From Clostridia bacterium (GTDB taxonomy: Bacteria > Bacillota > Clostridia > Oscillospirales > CAG-272), in the NCBI GenBank assembly GCA_017468385.1, contig JAFUIQ010000022.1, forward strand, positions 1 to 55,703: a stretch of 55,703 bases of DNA. Direction: 5' to 3'. The notes beneath the pieces were generated by a model. The model ran no database searches and was not told the DNA's origin. It saw only the letters and a list, made by a program, of their open reading frames with translations. Shown here piece by piece: positions 1 to 8,561 of the stretch. The position numbers and the translations under genes were made by a program. How positions within the stretch are numbered: position 1 is the stretch's first letter; the number at the start of each line of letters is the position of its first letter.

Positions 1-1
1 C

Positions 2-367
2 ATATCCGAGAGTCAAGATACCGATGAATGGTATGGATACTTTGATACCTTTGCCTCGCTGCTTAATCATCCTAAATCATTGGTAAGAAATCGTGCATTG
101 CACATTCTTGCCGCCAATGCTCAGTGGGATGCTAATAACCGCTTCGATGCCATTCTATCAGAGTATCTTTCACATGTTACGGACGAAAAACCGATTACTG
201 CCAGACAATGTATTAAGGCTCTTGTACAAGTAGGTATGGCAAAACCACAATACATTCCAAGGATACTATCCTGTTTTCATGGCGCTGATTTATCGAAGTA
301 CAAAGACAGTATGCGTCCGCTGATTGCAAGGGACATGGAAGAAACTGAAAGATTACTAACTGAGTAA
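2..367 (+). CDS. HEAT-repeat-like protein, 5' truncated by the window edge
   Basis: The open frame runs from base 2 without a start and ends at TAA 365-367, so only the C-terminal ~121 residues are visible. The TTG at 80 is internal, because the reading frame continues cleanly upstream of it. The sequence is made of short amphipathic helices (for example PKSLVRNRALHILAANAQWD, then ITARQCIKALVQVG), which fits a HEAT/ARM-like helical repeat. Proteins like this in Clostridia are often auto-named SufBD, but nothing here indicates Fe-S assembly. Base composition is AT-richer than the rbfA operon next to it. An intrinsic terminator follows 33 bases later. The function is not recognised. Confidence 0.6.
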   Translation: MSESQDTDEWYGYFDTFASLLNHPKSLVRNRALHILAANAQWDANNRFDAILSEYLSHVTDEKPITARQCIKALVQVGMAKPQYIPRILSCFHGADLSKYKDSMRPLIARDMEETERLLTE

Positions 368-399
368 ATTCCAATTTATCTAACAGAACAAAATAAATA

Positions 400-428
400 C
401 CCCGACAGATTTATAAAATCTGCCGGGG
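400..428 (+). terminator. Intrinsic terminator after the truncated first gene
   Basis: A 12-pair stem with one A-C mismatch (arms 400-412 and 416-428, three-base loop) is followed by a T-rich tract (TTAATCTTTGTTTT). Confidence 0.75.
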
Positions 429-454
429 TTAATCTTTGTTTTCTGTAATACAAT

Positions 455-477
455 TATGGCTTAATGGACCGTCGAGG
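455..477. repeat. Short GC-rich palindromic intergenic repeat
   Basis: An imperfect inverted repeat, GGACCG ... CGGTCC around a TCGAGGACGC core, sits in the otherwise AT-rich spacer between the first gene and rbfA. It resembles the small GC-rich intergenic palindromes scattered in gut Clostridia, and it may be a remnant. No second copy was noticed in this window. Confidence 0.35.
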
Positions 478-572
478 ACGCCGGTCCCTACAAAGAGAAA
501 TCAAACTTCCTTACGAGAACCACCCTTTACGCCCGGCTTTTTTGTTTGGCAGAAACCTTTCCAAAAAACGGA

Positions 573-601
573 TTGTATTTTCACTCGGGATATGCTATAC
601 T
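573..601 (+). promoter_or_regulatory. SigA-type promoter of rbfA-nrnA-truB
   Basis: TTGTAT (573-578), 17-base spacer, TATACT (596-601). It lies 34 bases upstream of the rbfA start. Confidence 0.7.
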
Positions 602-634
602 TTATATATATATGATATTTAAGGAGGCCTTCCT

Positions 635-1015
635 TTGGCTAAATACAGACAGGGCCGCATCAACGACAGTGTGGCACAGGAAATATCCATGATTCTCCGG
701 GATGTGAAGGATCCCCGGGTTTCGGATGCGATGATCACCATCACCGGGGCGGACGTGACCCCGGATCTGAAGTATGCAAAAATCTTCTTCTCCCTCTACA
801 GCGGAGAGGTGAAGGAAACTCTGCAGGGCCTGCGCTCCGCCGCCGGATTCATCCGCGGCCAGTTGGCGCGCCGTCTGAATCTCCGCGTGACGCCGGAATT
901 GACCTTCGCCCACGATACTTCCGTCAGCCACGGCGCTCACATCGCCGAGATTTTGTCTCAACTGGACATCCCCCAGGATGATCCCGACGAGGCGGAGGAT
1001 GACGATGCCGAATAA
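635..1015 (+). CDS. rbfA: 30S ribosome-binding factor RbfA
   Basis: RbfA binds the small ribosomal subunit late in assembly and assists 16S rRNA maturation in the cytoplasm. The 126-aa length and the single KH-like domain match the family: N-terminal AKYRQGRINDSVAQEIS, the central DPRVSDAMITITG strand-turn, and the LNLRVTPELTFAHDTSVSHG segment. The tail after residue 110 is acidic (DDPDEAEDDDAE). The start is a TTG at 635, chosen because a strong AAGGAGG (621-627) lies 7 bases upstream and the product then begins with the family-typical sequence. It is the first gene of a three-gene operon; its last 11 bases overlap nrnA. Confidence 0.95.
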   Translation: MAKYRQGRINDSVAQEISMILRDVKDPRVSDAMITITGADVTPDLKYAKIFFSLYSGEVKETLQGLRSAAGFIRGQLARRLNLRVTPELTFAHDTSVSHGAHIAEILSQLDIPQDDPDEAEDDDAE

Positions 1016-2030
1016 TCTCACGCTATCCGCTGTGTCGGACATTTTGTGCCGGGCACAGCGGGTACTGATCTGTATCCATCACAATCCCGACGGGGACGCC
1101 GCCGGCAGTGCTTTTGCCCTCGCACAGATGCTGCGGGCCATGGGCAAATACGCCCGGGTGATCTGTGCCGATCCCATTCCGAAGCGGCTCCGCTTCACTC
1201 TGCGGGAGCAGGAGGAGTGGCTGTACACCGAGGGCATGGAGACGGAATACGATCTTCTGTGCGCCGTGGACACGGCGTCGGTGGGGCAGTTGGGTGCGCT
1301 GGGGCATCTGGCGGACAAAATCGGCGTAAGCATCGATCATCACGGCACGGGTGAGGTATTCTGCCCCGCTTATGTGGATCCTGAGGCATCGGCCGCCGGG
1401 GAGATTTTGTTTGATCTGTACCGGATGTGGTGCGAGGCCGGTCAGCTGCAGCCCGACGCGGATATCGCCCGGCTGCTCTACACCGCCATCGTATCGGACA
1501 CGGGCAGTTTCAAATATTCCAATACCACGAAAAAGACCATGCTGGCCGCGGCGGAGTTGATGAGTGAGATTCAATCCGCAACAGATGGAGGCGACGATAT
1601 TCCCATGCTGTGTCACCGTTTGTTTGAATGCCGCACCATGACGGAGCTTCGGGCACAGCGGGCAGGCATCGACGCACTGCGGTTGGAGCACGGCGGGGAG
1701 TTGGGCATCGTTCTGTTCACTCAGCAAATGCTCACGGACAACGGACTCACTATGGAGGATATCGCCAACGTGATCGGCCTTCCCCGCACGGTGGACGGCG
1801 TGAAGATCGCCCTGGCCATCAAGCAGTCCCCCGAGGATCCCACCGCCTGGCGCATCAGCTCCCGTGCGAGTGTGGATGTGGATGTTTCCGCCGTTTGCGC
1901 CACATTTGGCGGAGGCGGACACAAGCGGGCCGCCGGATGCAGTATCTCCGCGCCGGACGCGGAGGCGGCACTTGCGATTGCCATCGAGGCCTTCGGCGGG
2001 GCACTCACACAAGCGGAGGGATGCGAATAA
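1005..2030 (+). CDS. nrnA: DHH/DHHA1 phosphoesterase, NrnA-like oligoribonuclease/pAp phosphatase
   Basis: NrnA-type enzymes degrade 2-5-nt RNAs and dephosphorylate pAp, using two Mn ions in the cytoplasm. The metal-binding signatures are all present: HHNPDGD at about 25-31, VDTAS at 88-92, DHH at 111-113, and near the C-terminus the DHHA1 substrate motif GGGGHKRAAG. The length of 341 aa is normal. I chose ATG 1005 because GGAGG (994-998) sits 6 bases upstream; the in-frame ATG at 999 is too close to that site. The gene overlaps rbfA by 11 bases and its stop overlaps the truB start (TAATG), so translation is probably coupled. Adjacency to rbfA and truB is a classic Firmicute arrangement. Confidence 0.93.
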   Translation: MPNNLTLSAVSDILCRAQRVLICIHHNPDGDAAGSAFALAQMLRAMGKYARVICADPIPKRLRFTLREQEEWLYTEGMETEYDLLCAVDTASVGQLGALGHLADKIGVSIDHHGTGEVFCPAYVDPEASAAGEILFDLYRMWCEAGQLQPDADIARLLYTAIVSDTGSFKYSNTTKKTMLAAAELMSEIQSATDGGDDIPMLCHRLFECRTMTELRAQRAGIDALRLEHGGELGIVLFTQQMLTDNGLTMEDIANVIGLPRTVDGVKIALAIKQSPEDPTAWRISSRASVDVDVSAVCATFGGGGHKRAAGCSISAPDAEAALAIAIEAFGGALTQAEGCE

Positions 2031-2926
2031 TGGACGTATCGGGTATTGTGATCGTCAACAAGCACGAGGGCGTCACCTCAAACGATATCGTGATCAAACT
2101 GCGCAGGCTGTTCGGCACACGACAGGTGGGCCACACCGGCACGCTGGATCCCATGGCCACGGGCGTTCTGCCCGTACTGATCGGCCGTGCCGTCAAAGCA
2201 TCGGAGAACATCACCGCCGAAAACAAGCGGTACACGGCCCATCTGAAACTGGGCATCACCACCGACACGGAGGACACCACAGGCACCACTCTGACCGCGT
2301 CGGAGACGATTCCCCCGGAGGAAGATGTGCTGGCGGTTTGCGCCTCGTTTATCGGAGAAATTTTGCAGACACCTCCCATGTACAGCGCGCTGAAGGTGAA
2401 CGGCCGCAAGCTGGTAGATCTGGCCAGAGAAGGCATCACGGTAGAACGGCAGGCACGTCCCATCACTGTTCATGACCTGCAGGTCAAACGGCTGGCGGAG
2501 GATCTGTACGAGTTAGACGTATCCTGCTCCAAGGGTACATACATCCGCACTCTGTGCGCCGATATAGGTGCGAAACTGGGATGCGGCGGCGCTATGGCCC
2601 GTCTGACACGGACGGAAAGCGATCCCTTTACTCTGGCGGAATCCGTTACCATCGAACAGCTGGAAGCCATGACGGAGGAAGAACGGGCCGCGTGCGTGAT
2701 CCCCCTGGAGAAATTCTTTTTGGATGCCCCCGCGGTGGATCTGCCGGCGTTTTATGCCCGCCTGGCACGCAACGGATGCGAGATCTATCAAAAGAAAATC
2801 CGCGCCGACCTCCCTGTGGGGACGGTGGTCCGTATGATCCACGACGGCGTATTTTTCGCCTTGGGTGAGGTGCGGGACTATCCCGACGGCAGTGCCGTCA
2901 AGGCCATCAAGATTTTTGTTCTGTAA
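2030..2926 (+). CDS. truB: tRNA pseudouridine(55) synthase TruB
   Basis: TruB isomerises U55 in the T-loop of tRNAs to pseudouridine. The catalytic motif GHTGTLDPMATG carries the nucleophile Asp40, and the later KGTYIRTLCADIG and KVNGRKLVDLAREG blocks are also typical. The protein is 298 aa. The ATG at 2030 overlaps the nrnA stop by one base, with GGAGGG 9 bases upstream; an ATG at 2021 directly abuts that site and is less likely. The C-terminal part after residue 240 resembles a PUA-like region. ribF, which often follows truB, is absent; a strong terminator follows instead. Confidence 0.95.
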   Translation: MDVSGIVIVNKHEGVTSNDIVIKLRRLFGTRQVGHTGTLDPMATGVLPVLIGRAVKASENITAENKRYTAHLKLGITTDTEDTTGTTLTASETIPPEEDVLAVCASFIGEILQTPPMYSALKVNGRKLVDLAREGITVERQARPITVHDLQVKRLAEDLYELDVSCSKGTYIRTLCADIGAKLGCGGAMARLTRTESDPFTLAESVTIEQLEAMTEEERAACVIPLEKFFLDAPAVDLPAFYARLARNGCEIYQKKIRADLPVGTVVRMIHDGVFFALGEVRDYPDGSAVKAIKIFVL

Positions 2927-2930
2927 TACT

Positions 2931-2969
2931 ATAGGTTTGCACGCAGATTCGTGTGCAAACCTATTTTTA
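2931..2969 (+). terminator. Intrinsic terminator of the rbfA operon
   Basis: A perfect 12-bp stem (ATAGGTTTGCAC at 2931-2942 with its complement at 2953-2964) is followed by TTTTAT. Confidence 0.9.
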
Positions 2970-3037
2970 TGCATATGCCTAATTTTGATCGATTATAGAC
3001 ATTTGTGAAAATATCCGCCTTTTTTCGTGAAATGCTG

Positions 3038-3066
3038 TTGCTGTCCGTGTTGCAAAATGGTATAAT
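3038..3066 (+). promoter_or_regulatory. SigA-type promoter of the YhaO/YhaN-like operon
   Basis: TTGCTG (3038-3043), 17-base spacer, TATAAT (3061-3066) preceded by TGG, giving an extended -10. The downstream gene starts at 3112. Confidence 0.75.
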
Positions 3067-3111
3067 GTATACATTAAGGTATAAATCACACCGAAAACAA
3101 AGGATAATGCT

Positions 3112-4239
3112 ATGCTGAAGATTCTTCATACCGGCGATATCCATCTCGACTCCCCCTTCGCGCGGCTGGATGCCCGCAAGGCAGAAATCCGTCGGGATGA
3201 GCTGCGCTCGTCATTTTCCGCCATGTTCGCCTTCGCGCGAAAGTCCTCCGTGGATCTGATTCTGATGGCGGGCGACGTGTTCGATCGGGAATTTGTGACG
3301 CGGGAAACGCTCTCGTTGATTCTGCGGGAATTTGAGCAGACGGAATGCCCCATCGTCATCGCCCCCGGCAATCATGACTGCGCCTCTCCGGACAGCATCT
3401 GGGCCAAGCCCATTTTCCCGAAAAACGTGCACATCTTCCGCTCCCCGAAGGTGGAGAAATTCTCCTTCGATGATCTGGGTGTGGACGTGTACGGCTATGC
3501 CTTTGTATCCCCCGAAATGACAGAATGTCCTTTGCATGGCCTGCACGCAGACGATCCGCAGCGGATCAATCTGCTCTTGGCCCATGGCGAAATCGGTGTG
3601 CCTCTGTCCCGTTATTGTCCCATTTCCCGTGCCGCGCTGAGCGAGTTCGGCGCGGATTACACGGCCCTGGGCCACATCCACAATGCCCCGCCCGTGGAGA
3701 AAATCGGCGGTACCGTGGCAGCCTACTGCGGATGCCCCGAAGGACGGGCATTCGATGAAGCCGGCATCAAAGGCGCCATCTTGTGCGAGATCGAGAAGAA
3801 CGGTACGCAGGCCGATGTCCGTCCCAAACGAATCCGCATCTCCCGCCGGCGGTACGAAAACGAGATTCTGGACTGCACCGGGGCAGAAACCCTGGCTGAC
3901 ATAGAAGCACGCATCGGAGCGTGCATGGAGGAAAAAGGATACGGCGAGGACACACTTCTCCGCGTCACTCTGCAAGGCAGAGTAGCCCCTGCACTGATTG
4001 TGGATACTCATGCGCTGGCATCCCGCTTCCCGCAGCTGTTCTCTCTGGATGTGCGGGACGAAACGCTGCCCGCCATCCATCCCCGGGATTACGAAAATGA
4101 TCGCACGGTGCGGGGCGAATTCTACCGCGCCCTGGCCGCGCAGATGGAATGCGGCACCCCTGAAGAGAGAAAAATCGCCGCATTGGCGCTCCGCTACGGT
4201 CTGGCTGCCATCGCCGGCGAAAACATCAGCGAAACCTGA
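3112..4239 (+). CDS. DNA repair exonuclease of the YhaO/SbcD metallophosphoesterase family
   Basis: This is a calcineurin-like phosphoesterase of the SbcD/Mre11 type, expected to act with the ATPase encoded just downstream on DNA ends or hairpins. Motifs in order: GDIHLD (residues 8-13), MAGDVFDRE (around 55), PGNHD (around 86), LLAHGE (around 163) and GHIHN (around 187), which together supply the two-metal site. At 375 aa it matches the YhaO size. The start at ATG 3112 has AAAGGA a few bases upstream. The next gene begins 8 bases after the stop, so the two form one operon. The C-terminal 130 residues are a less conserved capping or partner-binding region. Confidence 0.88.
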   Translation: MLKILHTGDIHLDSPFARLDARKAEIRRDELRSSFSAMFAFARKSSVDLILMAGDVFDREFVTRETLSLILREFEQTECPIVIAPGNHDCASPDSIWAKPIFPKNVHIFRSPKVEKFSFDDLGVDVYGYAFVSPEMTECPLHGLHADDPQRINLLLAHGEIGVPLSRYCPISRAALSEFGADYTALGHIHNAPPVEKIGGTVAAYCGCPEGRAFDEAGIKGAILCEIEKNGTQADVRPKRIRISRRRYENEILDCTGAETLADIEARIGACMEEKGYGEDTLLRVTLQGRVAPALIVDTHALASRFPQLFSLDVRDETLPAIHPRDYENDRTVRGEFYRALAAQMECGTPEERKIAALALRYGLAAIAGENISET

Positions 4240-4247
4240 GGTGGATC

Positions 4248-6293
4248 ATGTACATAAAACATCTGAAAATTGAATCCTTCGGCGTGCTTCGCGACCGCGA
4301 GGTGGAATTGTCGGACGGATTGAATATCATCGAAGGTGCCAACGAATCCGGCAAAAGCGCCCTGGCCATGTTCATCAAATTCATGCTCTACGGCCTGTCG
4401 GGTAAATCCACCGGCGGGGATTTGTCGGAGCGGCGCCGCTATGTGAACTGGGACACGGGCTGTGCCGCCGGCACCATGACCGTCTCCGGGGAGGAGGGCG
4501 AATTCCGCATTGAGCGGCATCTGGCCGCTTCCATGTCCGATGACGGTGCCAGACAGCGGGAAACCGTGCGGGAAACCGTGCGCATCATCGACACCGCCCT
4601 GGGTACTCCCGTCCATCGGGGTGAGGTACCGGGCGAGGTGATCTTCCACGTGCCCGAGGCCATCTTCATGAACACCGTGTTCGTGCGCCAGATCGACGGC
4701 GCGCGCCCCAGCGGCGAAAGCATTCTCACCTCTATTGAAAATCTGCTTTTCACCGCCAATGAGAATATCAGCACCAAAAAAGCCATGGATCGGCTGGATG
4801 CCGCCCGCAAGCAGATTCTGCACAAAAACGGCGGCGGCGGTGAACTCCACGCCTGCAAAGAGGAGCGCAGCGCGGTAGCCGCCCGTCTGCGGTCGGCCCA
4901 GGAACAGCTTGGTTCCCTGTTGGGAGAGGAGAACTCCCTCACGGACGCCCAGGCGAAATGCGACTCACTCAAAGAAAAAATCCGCCGCCAGACGCTGATC
5001 TGCTCCTACGGAGAAGTCAATCTGGTACGGCGTCGGTTTGATACCGTCATCGCCGGCACGCAAAAGCTGAAAGCCATGCAGCAGGAGCTGGCCAACCGGA
5101 ATCGGGACGGGGTGGATCGCGCCTTTGTGGCCCGTGCCAAGGAATCCGCGGCGCGGATTGCCGAGCAGTCCTCCATGCTGGCCCAGATGCAGAACGCGGA
5201 GAGCGTTTTGCGGGGCAAGCACACCTCCGCCAGCGAAAAGCATGAACGGGCGCAAACCGAAATCCGTGCCGCCACCACCCTGGCGGATTCTCTGGTGGGA
5301 CGGATGCGTCTGACGCTGGCCATGGGCATCACCATTCTGGTGCTGGCCATTCTGGCCGGTCTGGGCGGATGGATGCTGTACTCCTACGAGGTTTCACTGT
5401 ATCCCGTGCCCATTGCCGCGGCCGCCCTTCTGGCTGTGCTGTCCGTGTTGTGCTTCGTCATCCGCGGACGGGCGTCCACCGTGCTGGGCGATCTTCTGCA
5501 GGAATGGGATGCACCGGATGTGCCTTCCCTGCCCGATGCCATCACCGACGTGATCGGCGTCAAGGGGGATCTGGACTCCCTCGCAAATGAATCCAAACAG
5601 ATGCAAAAAGCCCTGTCCGATCTGATCCTTGCCCGCCACAAAGAAGCCAAGGAGGCATATGCGCTGGCCGGGCGTGTGCTCACCGACATCCGTGTGCCGG
5701 ATGAGGAAAAGGAGGACCAATATGCCGGCGGTGCCGAGGAAGCACTGGCTCTGACCGTTAAGCAGGCGGAGGACATCTGCGCCGAGCGGGAGGAAATGCA
5801 GCGCGCCATCGATAAGCTGGCGGGACGCATCTCCGTACTGCAGGAACAGCTGGCAGGCGAAAATGAAGAGGAGGTCCGCCGCATCTTTGCGGAGAATCTC
5901 CGCACACCGGAGGGCAAGATCGCATCCGGGCTGGATGGAGATAAGCTGGAGGACGCAAAGAGATTCCTGAAGGAGCTGCAGTCCGCACTCCGCGAGGCGG
6001 AGGAGCAATGCCACTCCCTGGAAACCCGTGTGGCCGCATCCCGTGCGGTAAGCACATCTCCCATGGAATTGGCCAGCCGTCTGGCGGAATTGGATGAACA
6101 GATCGATACTCTGACCATGCGCCACGAAGCCTATTGCCTGGCCATGGAAACGCTGCAGAGAGCCTCGGATACCATGCGGGCCGGCGTTCTGCCCAAGGTA
6201 GTCGCCCAGGCCTGTGCATCGGCCAACCGCATCAGCGGCGGTGCCTTTGACGCCATCGGCGTGGATCACGGTCTGGCCATGACCTTCACCTGA
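4248..6293 (+). CDS. YhaN/SbcC-like AAA ATPase, N-terminal part ending at an in-frame TGA
   Basis: This is an SMC/Rad50-like ATPase partner of the preceding nuclease. The Walker A motif ANESGKSA lies at about 31-38 in the usual RecN/SbcC context. Long coiled coils surround two predicted membrane segments at about 353-405, as in YhaN. The frame stops at TGA 6291-6293 (codon 682), but the same frame continues directly into the ABC signature, Walker B and D-loop region (6294-6575). As read, this product lacks half of the ATPase site. The cause could be a recent nonsense mutation, a sequencing error or readthrough. Neighbouring genes use TGA as a normal stop, so a general code change is unlikely. 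Confidence 0.8.
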   Translation: MYIKHLKIESFGVLRDREVELSDGLNIIEGANESGKSALAMFIKFMLYGLSGKSTGGDLSERRRYVNWDTGCAAGTMTVSGEEGEFRIERHLAASMSDDGARQRETVRETVRIIDTALGTPVHRGEVPGEVIFHVPEAIFMNTVFVRQIDGARPSGESILTSIENLLFTANENISTKKAMDRLDAARKQILHKNGGGGELHACKEERSAVAARLRSAQEQLGSLLGEENSLTDAQAKCDSLKEKIRRQTLICSYGEVNLVRRRFDTVIAGTQKLKAMQQELANRNRDGVDRAFVARAKESAARIAEQSSMLAQMQNAESVLRGKHTSASEKHERAQTEIRAATTLADSLVGRMRLTLAMGITILVLAILAGLGGWMLYSYEVSLYPVPIAAAALLAVLSVLCFVIRGRASTVLGDLLQEWDAPDVPSLPDAITDVIGVKGDLDSLANESKQMQKALSDLILARHKEAKEAYALAGRVLTDIRVPDEEKEDQYAGGAEEALALTVKQAEDICAEREEMQRAIDKLAGRISVLQEQLAGENEEEVRRIFAENLRTPEGKIASGLDGDKLEDAKRFLKELQSALREAEEQCHSLETRVAASRAVSTSPMELASRLAELDEQIDTLTMRHEAYCLAMETLQRASDTMRAGVLPKVVAQACASANRISGGAFDAIGVDHGLAMTFT

Positions 6294-6299
6294 AACGGC

Positions 6300-6575
6300 A
6301 TGACCCGCGGGATGGAATACCTCTCCGAGGGGACAAAAGATATCGCATACATCAGCCTGCGGCGGGCGCTGAGCGGCGCTTTGTTCGGCGACACCCAGCC
6401 GCCGCTGATCTACGACGAAAGCTTTGCCCGGGTGGATGAAACCCGTCTGGCACGGGTTCTCCGGATGCTGAACTCGTCGGGAGACGAGGGTGCCCAGAGT
6501 ATTCTGCTCACCTGCCGCCGGGTGGAAGCGGAATTGGCCGAAAACAACGGCGGCGCCAACGTGATTCGGCTGTAA
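6300..6575 (+). pseudogene. C-terminal ATPase fragment of the YhaN/SbcC-like protein
   Basis: This is the in-frame continuation of the preceding ATPase after the TGA at 6291. It contains the ABC signature (YLSEGTKDIAYISLRRAL), Walker B plus catalytic Glu (PPLIYDESFARVDETR) and the terminal ILLTCRR switch region, so it completes a normal ~775-residue protein. The ATG at 6300 has no convincing ribosome binding site, so independent translation is doubtful. Coding quality and motif conservation are intact, which argues that any disruption is very recent or only apparent. Confidence 0.7.
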
Positions 6576-6593
6576 GAACAAAAGGAGACTTCT

Positions 6594-7382
6594 ATGGGAC
6601 GCAAAGCAGACACTCGTGACTACAACGGCAATATGGACCACCCGGATTTGAACAAGTGCCCGGACTGCGAATGTTATTTCGCCGGTGAGCGGTGTCCTTT
6701 GTGCGGAAAGCTCTGCCCGGAGGAAATGCGGGCAGGCCGACGGAAGCCGCCGGAGGTACCCAAAAAGAAGCACAGCACCTCCCCAACCAGCCGGGTACTC
6801 TTCGTCGATTGGTTTCACCGCTGGTGGTTTATCGTTCTGATGCTGTTTCTGTTCCCCCTGGTGGGCATCATTCTGCTGGTCACCAGCCCCCACAAAAAAG
6901 GCATTAAGATCGCCGTGGGCGTGACGGCCGGTGTGTATCTGTTTTTGTCCAGCTTCGGCATCAGTAATGTGGTGTCCTTCCTGGCGGCCCAGTGGGAAAA
7001 GCCGGTGAACACGTCCCTTTCCCGGGAGGAATATATGGACGCCTGCCAGACGTTCTCCCCCGAGGAGCTGTACCGCGGTGCGGATGTATATACGGATACG
7101 TATGTTTCCTTTACAGTGGAAGTGGTCCAGAAAATCACGGACGTCTATGCCCACTACAATGGCGGAAAATACACCGTCTATTATGTCTGTCAGGATCCGG
7201 ACAACACCCAAATCCGTTTTCTCATCCGGGACTGCCGGCGGGAACACAGCCGGAATTTCCTCCCCGGTGATGTGATCACCGTGTACGGTGAGGCCGAAGG
7301 CAATCTTTCCATCAATGATATGGAATACAACACCCACACCGCCCCGGGCATAAACGGAGCATATATGGAATTGGTTCAATAA
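6594..7382 (+). CDS. Membrane protein with N-terminal zinc ribbon and a C-terminal soluble domain
   Basis: The function is not recognised. The N-terminus has a four-Cys zinc ribbon (CPDCECYF..ERCPLCGKLC, residues 20-41), then a basic linker, two membrane segments at about 82-125 (FIVLMLFLFPLVGIILLV and VGVTAGVYLFLSSFG), and a ~130-residue domain beginning ACQTFSPEELYRGAD. That domain has a beta-rich pattern ending in DVITVYGEAEGN, which suggests an OB-like fold. The start at ATG 6594 follows AAAAGGAGA with good spacing. The gene lies 18 bases behind the ATPase and shares its operon; a functional link is only inferred. The 262-aa product ends at a bidirectional terminator. Confidence 0.7.
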   Translation: MGRKADTRDYNGNMDHPDLNKCPDCECYFAGERCPLCGKLCPEEMRAGRRKPPEVPKKKHSTSPTSRVLFVDWFHRWWFIVLMLFLFPLVGIILLVTSPHKKGIKIAVGVTAGVYLFLSSFGISNVVSFLAAQWEKPVNTSLSREEYMDACQTFSPEELYRGADVYTDTYVSFTVEVVQKITDVYAHYNGGKYTVYYVCQDPDNTQIRFLIRDCRREHSRNFLPGDVITVYGEAEGNLSINDMEYNTHTAPGINGAYMELVQ

Positions 7383-7383
7383 C

Positions 7384-7417
7384 AAAAGCAGTGCGAAGAA
7401 ATCTTCGCACTGCTTTT
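7384..7417. terminator. Bidirectional terminator between convergent genes
   Basis: A perfect 16-bp stem, AAAAGCAGTGCGAAGA with its complement, flanked by T-runs in both directions. It serves the zinc-ribbon gene (+) and the acyltransferase (-). Confidence 0.92.
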
Positions 7418-7425
7418 TCTTTTTA

Positions 7426-8469
7426 TCAGATACGGCACTTTCCGCGGATCCATTTTACCAGCGGCACAGTCATCAGCCGCAGCACACGGGATGCGGCATA
7501 GGATGCGGCAAAGGATCCGATCACCAGAAGGACCAGCCGCGCGCTATGGCGGGCTATGCCCAGATGATCCAGCACGCGGAGCATGCCCTGATCGGTGATA
7601 AAGGAAAACAAATACATCTCAAAGGAGCAAACGGAGATTTCCTTCGCGACGCCCCGCAAAAATCCCGTGCGCACCGGCCAATCGTACAGCAGAAGGAAAT
7701 AGGCAACGCCCGTCATGGCGGCGGTCACGGACGCAAATCCGTTCATCATGTACCAGGCATACGCCCCGTCCCGGACGGTGTATATATAGCACAGCAGGCA
7801 CGGCAGGACGGTGGCCAAAACTGCAAGTCCAATACGCACAAGGCGGGACAATTTCGGCGGATGCTTGCGCAGATAGGCTCCGATGAAGTAGTACGTCAAA
7901 GGATAGACGGCACGCCAGTAATCGGCGGTGATATCCAGACTCACACCGCCCACGCGGAAGCTCTCCAGGGTAGGCGGCAGCAGGGTAAGGATGGCCAGCG
8001 TGATGATCAGAATCAACCGATTGCGCCCCGTTTGCAGTCCCTCAAATATCAGATTCAGAAAGGGGATCAAAAGAAACAGCCCCAGATACATCTCCACATA
8101 CCAGGCGTAGCCGTGAGCGGTGAAATTCAGAATCCCGCTGATACCGCCCCACACGGTGTACTTCTGCAAACCCGACACGGTGCAGAGGATAACCACCGCG
8201 GCGGCAATCAGCAGATAAGACAAGACCACGGAGATTCCGCCGCCGTAATAGGTGCGGCCGAATTTCTTATCACAGCAAAGATATCCGCTGAGCAAAAGAA
8301 ACAGCGGCACACCCGCCATAGCGGCAAACCGCAGCACCAGATATACACACCAGACCGGGGATGCGGGGGAGGCATCCATTACGCCCGTGTAGGCGATGGC
8401 GTGGGTGACCAGCACGCACAATACCGCCAGCGTGCGCACCAGATCCAGCCCGGGAGAACGTTCTTTCAT
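7426..8469 (-). CDS. Membrane acyltransferase, acyltransferase-3 (OafA/WecH-like) family
   Basis: Family members move acetyl or other acyl groups to cell-surface sugars or peptidoglycan. The N-terminus has the diagnostic pattern GLDLVRTLAVLCVLVTHA, where the His near residue 22 is the catalytic candidate, and the second helix ends FLLLSGYL. About ten hydrophobic segments fill the 347 aa. I chose ATG 8469, with AAGGGA upstream; the longer open frame to 8616 would run through the promoter. It is transcribed alone from the TTGACA/TACAAT promoter at 8500-8528 and ends at the shared terminator. The specific acceptor cannot be told. Confidence 0.82.
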   Translation of the reverse strand: MKERSPGLDLVRTLAVLCVLVTHAIAYTGVMDASPASPVWCVYLVLRFAAMAGVPLFLLLSGYLCCDKKFGRTYYGGGISVVLSYLLIAAAVVILCTVSGLQKYTVWGGISGILNFTAHGYAWYVEMYLGLFLLIPFLNLIFEGLQTGRNRLILIITLAILTLLPPTLESFRVGGVSLDITADYWRAVYPLTYYFIGAYLRKHPPKLSRLVRIGLAVLATVLPCLLCYIYTVRDGAYAWYMMNGFASVTAAMTGVAYFLLLYDWPVRTGFLRGVAKEISVCSFEMYLFSFITDQGMLRVLDHLGIARHSARLVLLVIGSFAASYAASRVLRLMTVPLVKWIRGKCRI

Positions 8470-8499
8470 ATCATCATCCCTTCCCTGTTTTCTGCCTAT

Positions 8500-8528
8500 A
8501 TTGTACTGAATTGGAACGCGTCTGTCAA
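8500..8528 (-). promoter_or_regulatory. SigA-type promoter of the acyltransferase gene
   Basis: On the minus strand: TTGACA (8528-8523), 17-base spacer, TACAAT (8505-8500). Confidence 0.85.
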
Positions 8529-8561
8529 CCGTCCCGGAAAAATCCATTCCACACCCCTTGC

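Noticed and set aside
6291-6293. TGA read as Trp genome-wide (code change) or as selenocysteine
   Set aside because: Several neighbouring conserved genes end correctly at TGA, and no SECIS-like hairpin or Cys/Sec context is seen next to this codon.
5394-7385. A 663-codon open frame on the minus strand across the YhaN-like gene
   Set aside because: Antisense to conserved coiled-coil and ATPase sequence; no family resemblance, compositionally a shadow.
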